Positions 1-4,763 of a DNA stretch of 6,217 nucleotides are shown piece by piece (position 1 is the first letter of the stretch; each line of letters starts with the position of its first letter). The notes below the pieces were generated by a model that searched no databases, was not told the DNA's origin, and worked only from the letters and a program-made list of their open reading frames with translations. Where the stretch lies: positions 1 to 6,217 of the forward strand of contig JASHUW010000010.1 of the NCBI GenBank assembly GCA_030039815.1, read 5' to 3'. Source of the stretch: Alphaproteobacteria bacterium. Lineage in GTDB: Bacteria > Pseudomonadota > Alphaproteobacteria > ATCC43930 > CGMCC-115725. The position numbers and the translations under genes were made by a program.

Positions 1-158
1 GGCTCGCCCGGCACCCGCGCCGAATTGTGCGTGAGGATCAGATCGTCCCAGCCGAAATGGGCGATGAGCCGGTAGCACGCGGCGAGATCGACCCGCACCG
101 CCCATTCCTCGGGGCTGATGTGGCGCGGCCGCGAGGCCTGGATGTTGAGCGCGTCCAT
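1..158 (-). CDS. Class II aldolase/adducin family protein, N-terminal part (cut by window edge)
   Basis: Only the first 52 codons are present; the gene continues beyond base 1. The visible protein has a short leader, then 'DLAACYRLIAHFGWDDLILT' (about residues 24-43) and 'HNSARVPGE' (44-52). This is the typical opening of the class II aldolase/adducin fold (L-fuculose-phosphate aldolase relatives), in which a helix leads into the Gly-Trp and 'H-x-S-x-R-x-P-G' segment. Family members are cytoplasmic metal-dependent aldolases, epimerases or decarboxylases. The zinc-binding histidines and catalytic acid lie outside the window, so the reaction cannot be stated. The start is the ATG at 158-156, with a strong AGGAGA six bases upstream. 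It lies downstream of the thiolase-like and DUF35 genes on the same strand, 115 bases after the DUF35 stop, and is probably the third gene of that operon. Family call fairly sure; substrate unknown. Confidence 0.82.
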   Translation of the reverse strand, partial: MDALNIQASRPRHISPEEWAVRVDLAACYRLIAHFGWDDLILTHNSARVPGE

Positions 159-164
159 GTATCT

Positions 165-170
165 TCTCCT
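165..170 (-). promoter_or_regulatory. Ribosome binding site of the class II aldolase gene
   Basis: AGGAGA on the minus strand with a six-base spacer to the ATG at 158-156. It fixes the start of the truncated aldolase gene and lies just downstream (in transcript direction) of the palindromic repeat, whose nearer arm ends 8 bases away. Folding of the repeat would therefore leave this site single-stranded. Confidence 0.75.
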
Positions 171-177
171 ACTCAGC

Positions 178-266
178 CGTCATTGCGAGCGCAGCGAAGC
201 AATCTCGCGCCGACTGTGTTCCTCTGCCAACGAGATTGCTTCGTCGCTGCGCTCCTCGCAATGACG
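178..266. repeat. Long imperfect palindromic intergenic repeat (dispersed-type element)
   Basis: The left arm is 178-207 and the right arm 231-266, separated by a 23-base loop. The reverse complement of the right arm starts CGTCATTGCGAG and ends GCAATCTCG, exactly like the left arm. The arms differ only by two three-base insertions/deletions: an extra GAG after the first CGTCATTGCGAG, and an extra CGA in the CGCAGCGA tract. The transcript could form a stem of about 30 base pairs with two three-base bulges. From general knowledge, elements of this type are dispersed in many copies in intergenic DNA of alphaproteobacteria, and their spurious translations ('HCEERSDEAIS', 'ARSAATKQS') are often mis-annotated as proteins. 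It fills most of the 115-base gap between the DUF35 stop (8 bases before it in transcript order) and the aldolase ribosome binding site, so it may act in mRNA processing or stability. No run of T follows, so it is not a typical Rho-independent terminator. Confidence 0.88.
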
Positions 267-273
267 ATGCCGA

Positions 274-675
274 TCACACCGGTGCGAAGCACGGCACGGG
301 CGGGCCGCCTTCGCTCGGCTTGAACACCAGTCTGACTTTCTGGCCGATCTTGATGCCGTTGAGGTCGCAATCGACAATGTTGGTCATCATCGTCGGCCCT
401 TCGGCGAGCGTTACATAGGCGATCGCATAGGGCACCGGCGCGCCGCGGCGCATCACGCTGTAGGTGTAGATCACCGCGTCGCCCGAGGCCGGCTGCCAAC
501 TCGTATCGGCACTGAAGCAGAACGGGCAATGCGCGCGCGGATAGAAATGCACTTCGCCGCAGGCATTGCATTTCTTGATCAGGAGCTTGCCCTCGGCGCA
601 GGCGTCCCAAAAGGGCTGGGTCTCGAGATTGGGCTGCGGCGCCGGGATTTTGCGGACCTGTTGTCCTTCGGCCAT
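274..675 (-). CDS. DUF35 (zinc ribbon + OB-fold) acyl-CoA-binding partner protein
   Basis: A protein of 133 residues, the usual size for a stand-alone DUF35 protein. An N-terminal helix ('ETQPFWDACAEGKLLIKKC', about 18-36) leads into a rubredoxin-like zinc ribbon with Cys36-x2-Cys39 and Cys50-x2-Cys53. An OB-fold follows, including 'SGDAVIYTYSVMRR' (64-77), 'VPYAIAYVTLAEGPTMMTNI' (81-100) and 'GQKVRLVF' (111-118). DUF35 proteins are cytoplasmic and act as obligate partners of thiolase-fold enzymes. Known cases are the DUF35 domain of ChsH2 with the aldolase Ltp2 in steroid side-chain degradation, and the archaeal DUF35 that bridges thiolase and HMG-CoA synthase. The ATG at 675-673 lies five bases after the TAA of the thiolase-like gene, and a purine-rich GGAGAGGGAG overlapping that gene's end serves as ribosome binding site. 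This points to translational coupling and a complex of the two products. Family sure; substrate unknown. Confidence 0.93.
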   Translation of the reverse strand: MAEGQQVRKIPAPQPNLETQPFWDACAEGKLLIKKCNACGEVHFYPRAHCPFCFSADTSWQPASGDAVIYTYSVMRRGAPVPYAIAYVTLAEGPTMMTNIVDCDLNGIKIGQKVRLVFKPSEGGPPVPCFAPV

Positions 676-680
676 GACCC

Positions 681-1853
681 TTACTCCCTCTCCATGATGA
701 CCGTGGCGGCGCCGTGCCGGGTGCCGAGCGAGCCGCCGGTGCCGTGCGCCAGCGCGATGTCGCAATTCCTCACCTGCACCGCCGGGTGCGCCTCGCCGCG
801 CAACTGACGCACCGCCTCGACCACCTTGGTGAGGCCGCCGCGGTTTGACGGGTGGTTGTTGCACAGGCCCCCGCCATCGGTGTTGAACGGCAGCTTGCCG
901 GTGCCCGAGATGAGGTTCCCGTCGGAGACGAACTTGCCGCCCTGGCCCTTCTCGCAAAAGCCGAGATCCTCGATCTGCATCACGACGGTGATCGTGAAGC
1001 TGTCGTAGATCGAGGCGTATTTGATGTCGGCGGGCTTGACCCCGGCTTCGGCGAAGGCGATGGGCCCGGAGACGACCGCACCCGAATAGGTGAGGTCGAG
1101 CTTGCCGCCGTACTGGTTCTTCGGCCCCTCGCCGGTGCCGATCACCTTGACCTTGGGCCGCTTGAGGCTTCTGGCGATCTCCGGCCGCGCCAGGATGATC
1201 GCGCCGCCGCCATCGCTGATCACGCAACAATCGAGGCGGTGCAACGGGTCGGCGATCATCGGCGAGTTGACCACGTCCTCGACGGTCACGACATCGCGCA
1301 GCATTGCGTGCTCGTTGTATTGCGCGTGGTGCGAAGCGGCGACCTTGACCCAGGCGAGCTGCTCGCTGGTCGTGCCGAATTGGTGCATGTGGCGCATCGC
1401 GCACATCGCGTACATGTTCGCGGTGGCGGGACCGTAGGGGAACTCGAAGCCCGATTCCGGCATCGGGTTGGCCGGCGCGCGCGGCGCGGTGCCGGTCTGC
1501 ATGCCCTCGGCCCGTGGCCGCCCGGCCAGCGTGATGAGCGCGATGTTGCATTTTCCGGCGGCGACCGCCTCGGCCGCGTGGCCGACCTGCAAGAGGTAGG
1601 ACGAGCCGCCGGTATCGGTCGAATCCCAGTGCTTCAGCTTGAGGCCGAGGTAATCGATCATCGACAAGGCGCCCAAGCCCGACATGTCGCCGGCGGCGCA
1701 GAAATAGCCGTCGATGTCGTCCTTCGTGATCCCGGCATCCTCGATCGCGCCCCGGGCGCATTCGGCGTGGAGCTGCGGTATGGTTTTGTCGGTGGCGAGC
1801 CGCGTCGGATGCTCGAAGACGCCGATAATGTAGGATTTTCCCTTGATGCTCAT
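681..1853 (-). CDS. Thiolase-like protein (SCP-x/SCP2 thiolase-type fold) lacking canonical thiolase cysteines
   Basis: A 390-residue protein of normal thiolase length. Family marks are the N-terminal 'ARGAIEDAGITKDDIDGYF' (33-51), 'GHAAEAVAAGKCNIALI' (91-107), 'DCCVISDGGGAIIL' (208-221), 'IYDSFT' (282-287), 'NTDGGGLCNNHP' (324-335) and 'LAHGTGGSLGTRHGAATVI' (368-386). Where a thiolase has its nucleophilic cysteine, this protein reads 'DSTDTGGSS' (77-85) with no cysteine. The C-terminal Cys-x-Gly is replaced by 'HGTGG' (370-374). The 'NHP' histidine (His334) remains. True thiolytic cleavage is therefore doubtful. By analogy with the Ltp2-type branch, which works with a DUF35 partner, a carbon-carbon lyase (retro-aldol) or another CoA-thioester reaction is possible; this is inference. 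The start at 1853-1851 has GAGGGA about ten bases upstream. It is first in the run with the DUF35 gene (five-base gap). Annotation pipelines would usually call it acetyl-CoA acetyltransferase. Confidence 0.93.
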   Translation of the reverse strand: MSIKGKSYIIGVFEHPTRLATDKTIPQLHAECARGAIEDAGITKDDIDGYFCAAGDMSGLGALSMIDYLGLKLKHWDSTDTGGSSYLLQVGHAAEAVAAGKCNIALITLAGRPRAEGMQTGTAPRAPANPMPESGFEFPYGPATANMYAMCAMRHMHQFGTTSEQLAWVKVAASHHAQYNEHAMLRDVVTVEDVVNSPMIADPLHRLDCCVISDGGGAIILARPEIARSLKRPKVKVIGTGEGPKNQYGGKLDLTYSGAVVSGPIAFAEAGVKPADIKYASIYDSFTITVVMQIEDLGFCEKGQGGKFVSDGNLISGTGKLPFNTDGGGLCNNHPSNRGGLTKVVEAVRQLRGEAHPAVQVRNCDIALAHGTGGSLGTRHGAATVIMERE

Positions 1854-1899
1854 CGCGCTTTAGTCCCTCGGTCGACCCTCCCTGGGCGTCGGCAGCGAT

Positions 1900-1926
1900 G
1901 GGATACCAGCCGCCGCGCGCGGTCAA
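1900..1926 (-). promoter_or_regulatory. Possible promoter of the thiolase-DUF35-aldolase operon
   Basis: On the minus strand TTGACC (1926-1921) is followed after 15 bases by TATCCC (1905-1900), about 46 bases upstream of the thiolase-like start. The -35 box matches sigma-70 consensus well, but the -10 box is weak and the spacer is two bases short, so this is only a candidate. It lies in the 123-base divergent gap (1854-1976) shared with the HdeA-like gene, where I saw no clear plus-strand promoter and no convincing operator palindrome. Confidence 0.3.
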
Positions 1927-1964
1927 TCCCGGATTGCGCCGCGCCGCCATGCCGAGATCGGACG

Positions 1965-1970
1965 AAGGAG
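1965..1970 (+). promoter_or_regulatory. Ribosome binding site of the HdeA/HdeB-like gene
   Basis: AAGGAG with a six-base spacer to the ATG at 1977. Near-ideal sequence and spacing support this start, and support the plus-strand small gene over the antisense frame that crosses it. Confidence 0.8.
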
Positions 1971-1976
1971 CGGGTC

Positions 1977-2288
1977 ATGCAGGATTACCGCCGCATTTTT
2001 TCAGCCGCTGCAATGACGGTGGCGCTTTGCCAGGCTCATGCGGCAAACGCCGTGACGCGCGACTACCGCCAGCTGACCTGCGGGGATTTCCTCGGTGCTG
2101 GCAAGGGCAATATGGCCGTGATCATCTGGTGGCTGCGCGGTTACCACGCGGGCAAGAGCGGCAATGTCGCCTTCGACACGGCCGACCCCTATGCCGCGCG
2201 GCTCGGCTTTTATTGCGGCAGCCACCGTGCGGACAATCTGATCGACACCTCCGAGCGCATCCTCGACGAACTTGATCGCGGCATCTGA
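1977..2288 (+). CDS. Small exported HdeA/HdeB-like protein (putative periplasmic acid-stress chaperone family)
   Basis: A 103-residue protein. Residues 1 to about 22-25 form a signal peptide with a charged start (MQDYRR), a hydrophobic core (FSAAAMTVALCQA) and a plausible cleavage after AHA (22) or ANA (25). The mature part has 'LTCGDFL' (33-39), 'VIIWWLRGYHAGK' (48-60) and 'LGFYCGSHRADNLI' (76-89). The pair Cys35/Cys80, the 'T-C-x-[DE]-F' opening and the Trp-Trp helix resemble HdeA/HdeB, small periplasmic proteins with one disulfide that keep client proteins soluble at low pH. Length also fits. The start has AAGGAG six bases upstream. GC at third codon positions is roughly 77% by hand count, as expected for a real gene here. 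It is divergent from the thiolase-like gene, and 288 of its 312 bases are overlapped on the other strand by the CoA-transferase frame. The family call rests on pattern, not on a search; acid-chaperone activity is inference. Confidence 0.78.
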   Translation: MQDYRRIFSAAAMTVALCQAHAANAVTRDYRQLTCGDFLGAGKGNMAVIIWWLRGYHAGKSGNVAFDTADPYAARLGFYCGSHRADNLIDTSERILDELDRGI

Positions 2289-3461
2289 GCAGCCGGCGAT
2301 CGCGGCGATCTCCGCCGCGCTGTAGCCGAGTTCGCCAAGAATTTCTTCCGTGTGCTCGCCGAGCCGGGCGGGCGGCAGGTTCTGGTCGAGCCGCGTGTCG
2401 GAAAACGCCACCGGAAACGGCATCGTGGTAAGCCGCCCCTCGGTCGGATGGTCGATCTCCTGGAAGAACCCGACCTCCTTGAGATACGGGTCGCGCACCA
2501 CGCCCATCAAATCGTTGACTCCGCCGTTCGGCACGTCGGCGGCGTCGAGCCGCGCCTTCCATTCCGCGGTGGAGCGCGTCTTCATCACCCCGGCGAGCCA
2601 GGTGTAGAGCTCGCCGATGTTCTGCGTGCGGTGTTCGATGGTGTCGAAGCGCGGGTCGTCGGCGAGTTCGCGAAACCCCAAAGCGCCGAACAGGTTGCGC
2701 CATTGCCGGTCGGTCGTCGCCAGGAGGCAGAGATGGCCATCGGTCGTCGCATAGGGCTTTCGGTGCGGAGTCAGCATGCGCGGGTAGCCGAGCCCCTTCT
2801 CCGGCTCGCCGAAGACGCCGTGCCACAGATGGTCGACGAGATTGAACGCCGCCATGGTGTCGAACATCGGCACGTGCACTTCCTGGCCCCTGCCGGTCTT
2901 TTCGCGCGCGTAGAGCGCCATCCCGACCATCGAGGCCAGCACGTAGCCGCTGATCTTGTCGCAGATCACCATCGGCGCGTAGCGCGGGTTGCCGTCGCCG
3001 TCCTCGTTGAGCGCGGCGAACCCGCTCTCGCCCTGGATCACGTCGTCAAACGCGGCGCGATCCCGACTCGCGCTGTTCGGTCGGTAGCCGCTCGCCCAGG
3101 CATAGACGATGCGCGGGTTGGCCCTCGCGACCTCGGGATAGGCGATGCCGCAGCGCTCGGCGGCGCCCGGCCGCATGTTGTGCACCAGCACGTCGGCGGT
3201 CGCCGCGAGCCGCAGCAGCGCCGCCTGCGCCGCCGGCTTCTTCAGGTCGAGCACGACGCTCTTCTTGTTGCGGTTGATGTTAAGGAAATAGGCGGCCATG
3301 TCGGGATGCCGCATCGGGCCGATCTGGCGCATCATCTCGCCCGCGGGCTCCTCGATCTTGATCACCTCGGCGCCGAGATCGCCGAGGATCTGCGTCGCCA
3401 CCGGCCCCAGCACGGCGACCGTCAGGTCGATGACTCGCACCCCTTGCAGCGGCCCCGCCAT
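2001..3461 (-). CDS. Family III (CaiB/BaiF-type) CoA-transferase with unusual antisense C-terminal extension
   Basis: Moves CoA between acyl groups in the cytoplasm. The frame encodes 486 residues; typical members have about 380-410. Family features are 'GPLQGVRVIDLT' (3-14), 'GDLGAEVIKIEEPAGE' (27-42), 'NRNKKSVVLDLKKP' (63-76), 'VLVHNMRPGAAERCGI' (91-106) and the probable catalytic Asp168 in 'VICDKISGY', aligned with Asp169 of formyl-CoA transferase. 'EKTGRGQEVHVPMFD' (187-201) and the closing 'HTEEILGELGYSAAEIAAI' (370-388) follow. Family members normally stop soon after that last motif. Here residues 392-486 continue exactly antisense to the HdeA-like gene and have no family look. The ATG at 3461-3459 is chosen over one at 3476 because GGGAGGAGG lies directly before it and within the longer start. 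The substrate is not deducible; neighbours suggest activation of an organic acid in the same pathway. The CDS is certain to about 2289; the true end is uncertain. Confidence 0.9.
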   Translation of the reverse strand: MAGPLQGVRVIDLTVAVLGPVATQILGDLGAEVIKIEEPAGEMMRQIGPMRHPDMAAYFLNINRNKKSVVLDLKKPAAQAALLRLAATADVLVHNMRPGAAERCGIAYPEVARANPRIVYAWASGYRPNSASRDRAAFDDVIQGESGFAALNEDGDGNPRYAPMVICDKISGYVLASMVGMALYAREKTGRGQEVHVPMFDTMAAFNLVDHLWHGVFGEPEKGLGYPRMLTPHRKPYATTDGHLCLLATTDRQWRNLFGALGFRELADDPRFDTIEHRTQNIGELYTWLAGVMKTRSTAEWKARLDAADVPNGGVNDLMGVVRDPYLKEVGFFQEIDHPTEGRLTTMPFPVAFSDTRLDQNLPPARLGEHTEEILGELGYSAAEIAAIAGCSDAAIKFVEDALGGVDQIVRTVAAAIKAEPRGIGVGRVEGDIAALARVVTAQPPDDHGHIALASTEEIPAGQLAVVARHGVCRMSLAKRHRHCSG

Positions 3462-3463
3462 AA

Positions 3464-3472
3464 TTCCTCCTC
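3464..3472 (-). promoter_or_regulatory. Ribosome binding site deciding the CoA-transferase start
   Basis: GGAGGAGGA-type tract on the minus strand immediately before the ATG at 3461-3459. A further in-frame ATG at 3476 would place this tract inside the coding region, so the downstream ATG, giving 'MAGPLQGVRV', is preferred; this also matches the usual family N-terminus. Confidence 0.75.
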
Positions 3473-3575
3473 CCAAACGTCACAGCGCCAACGACCTTGG
3501 GCGACCATCCTGTGTCGCCGCGAACCGCGCAAGGCGCTGGTGCGTATCGTGCATGGTAAAAGCCGCGCGCATGCG

Positions 3576-3604
3576 TTGTTCCGCGCCGGTCCGGCTCGTA
3601 TAAC
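3576..3604 (+). promoter_or_regulatory. Likely sigma-70-type promoter of the exported protein gene
   Basis: TTGTTC (3576-3581), a 17-base spacer, then TATAAC (3599-3604). The -10 box matches five of six consensus bases and the spacing is ideal; the -35 box is moderate. Transcription would start near 3611, leaving a leader of about 19 bases that carries AGGGGA (3618-3623), six bases before the ATG at 3630. The rest of the 168-base divergent gap (3462-3629) shows no convincing minus-strand promoter for the CoA-transferase. Confidence 0.6.
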
Positions 3605-3629
3605 GGCGGTAATCCGCAGGGGAAATCCG

Positions 3630-4646
3630 ATGCACATGACAAAGATGACGAAGACGCGGCTCGGCGTGATGCTGGTCGCCGGCCTGTGGCTGGCGGTGAG
3701 CGTCTCGATGCCGGCGCGCGCCGACGGGCTCGACCGTTTCAAGAAGGTCATCGAGCCGCAGATCCCGGCCGGCGCTTTCACCTACAAGGGCGCCAAGGCG
3801 CTGAGTGATGATGGGTTCGTGCTGGAAGATGCCGTCTTTACCCCGCCGCCGACCGAGGCCGACAAGGACAAGAAGCCCGAGCCGATCAACATCAAGACCG
3901 TCACGGTCGAGCATTTCGATTTCGACTCGGCCGAAAAGCAACAGCCGCCGCTTTTCGCCAAGGTCAAGTTCGACGGCGTCACCTCGGGCGGCCAAGCCGC
4001 CGGCTTCGACCTCAAGCAGATGGCCGGCATCGACAATATCAGCGCCGATTTCGGCTTCGACTATCGGCTCGACCCGGACAAGCGCACCTTCACGCTGAAG
4101 CGGTTGGAGCTCAATCTCAACGGCCTCGCCAAGTTGCAAACATCGTTCGTCGTGGACGGGCTCAGCCCCGACGCGGCAACCAAGCCCGACGATGCGATGA
4201 AGACCGCCTCGCTGAAATCGGCGGACCTCATCTATGACGATCATTCGCTCTTGGCCAAGGCGATCCCGATCGCCGCGGCGATGCAGGGGATGGACCCCAA
4301 GGCGATGATCGCCTTCGCCATCGCCTTCCTTGACGGGGCTCGCGCCGACCAAGGGAAGGAGGCGCAGCAGGCGATCGATTCGCTTGTCGCCTTTATCGAG
4401 GACTATCAGAAGCCCAAGGGGCCGCTGAAGATCACTCTCAACCCGCCGGGCGCCGTGTCGAACGCCGATCTCAGCAACGCCAAGACCGCCGACGACGTCG
4501 TCAAGCTGCTCGGCGTCCAGGTCAGCTACGCCGGCACGCGCGCCTCGAAACCCGGCGAGACCGCCGCCGCTCCGGCCGCCACGGACGTCCCGGCAAAGGA
4601 CGAGGACGAAGACAAGCCCACGACGCTCGACAAGAAAAAGGACTGA
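3630..4646 (+). CDS. Exported protein of unknown function with charged C-terminal tail
   Basis: I do not recognise a named family. The 338-residue product begins with a clear signal peptide: basic start (MHMTKMTKTR), hydrophobic core 'LGVMLVAGLWLAVSVSM', probable cleavage after 'ARA' (29-31). This predicts a periplasmic or secreted protein. The mature part has no cysteine. It shows alternating strand-like segments such as 'INIKTVTVEHFDFDS' (86-100), 'ISADFGFDYRLDPDKRTFTL' (137-156) and 'KRLELNLNGLAKLQTSFVV' (157-175). An alanine-rich helical part ('SLLAKAIPIAAAMQGMDPKA', 206-225) and 'GPLKITLNPPG' (264-274) follow. The last 35 residues are an Ala/Pro then Asp/Glu/Lys-rich tail ('KDEDEDKPTTLDKKKD'), probably disordered. 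It may be a beta-rich repeat-like fold, but that is a guess. The start has AGGGGA six bases upstream and a good promoter. An open frame extends far upstream to 2352 but runs antisense to the CoA-transferase and is not coding. Monocistronic and convergent with the flavoprotein gene. Confidence 0.88.
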   Translation: MHMTKMTKTRLGVMLVAGLWLAVSVSMPARADGLDRFKKVIEPQIPAGAFTYKGAKALSDDGFVLEDAVFTPPPTEADKDKKPEPINIKTVTVEHFDFDSAEKQQPPLFAKVKFDGVTSGGQAAGFDLKQMAGIDNISADFGFDYRLDPDKRTFTLKRLELNLNGLAKLQTSFVVDGLSPDAATKPDDAMKTASLKSADLIYDDHSLLAKAIPIAAAMQGMDPKAMIAFAIAFLDGARADQGKEAQQAIDSLVAFIEDYQKPKGPLKITLNPPGAVSNADLSNAKTADDVVKLLGVQVSYAGTRASKPGETAAAPAATDVPAKDEDEDKPTTLDKKKD

Positions 4647-4654
4647 GCTGCCGC

Positions 4655-4694
4655 CACTCCCCTCCCGCCGGTGGGGGAGGGCCGGGGTGGGGGC
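4655..4694. repeat. GC-rich palindromic intergenic element between convergent genes
   Basis: CCCTCCC (4660-4666) can pair with GGGAGGG (4675-4681) around a short GC-rich loop, followed by a G-rich stretch to 4693. Similar C/G-rich boxes with spurious 'HPGPPPPAGG'-like translations are common in intergenic DNA of many proteobacteria. It sits nine bases after the stop of the exported-protein gene and about 70 bases from the flavoprotein stop, in a convergent gap (4647-4763). A role in 3' end formation is therefore possible, though no T-run follows. The remainder of the gap, 4695-4763, is featureless GC-rich DNA. Confidence 0.55.
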
Positions 4695-4763
4695 AAGGTC
4701 GCGCCGGCGAGGTTCGGCCCGGCGGGTGCGCGGTGCGGGAAGGCGCGCCGCGGTGGGAGCGCT

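Noticed and set aside
178..266. Reading the palindrome as a Rho-independent terminator
   Set aside because: No T-run follows the stem on either strand and the arms match a dispersed repeat type. The next gene has a strong ribosome binding site and the same direction.
27..418. Small open frames across the palindromic repeat
   Set aside because: They translate the repeat itself ('LRAQRSNLA', 'HCEERSDEAIS'), a known source of spurious protein calls.
676..1950. Minus-strand frame extending the DUF35 protein N-terminally to 558 residues
   Set aside because: This part overlaps the thiolase-like gene in another frame and is Arg-rich shadow. The DUF35 domain starts at 675 next to the thiolase stop.
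852..1976. Long plus-strand open frame antisense to the thiolase-like gene, continuous with the HdeA-like frame
   Set aside because: Its translation is Arg/Gly/Asp/Val-rich shadow sequence with no domain. Only the part from 1977, with its own ribosome binding site and signal peptide, looks coding.
3462..3576. Minus-strand promoter for the CoA-transferase
   Set aside because: Only weak -35-like TTGCGC/TTGGCG motifs without an acceptable -10 box at correct spacing were seen.
2352..3629. Upstream in-frame extension of the exported protein (764-residue frame)
   Set aside because: It is antisense to the CoA-transferase, has shadow composition, and would bury the signal peptide. The start at 3630 has a promoter and ribosome binding site.
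3480..4352. Minus-strand 290-residue open frame antisense to the exported protein
   Set aside because: Its composition mirrors the opposite strand and no domain or ribosome binding site is seen; typical of GC-rich antisense open frames.
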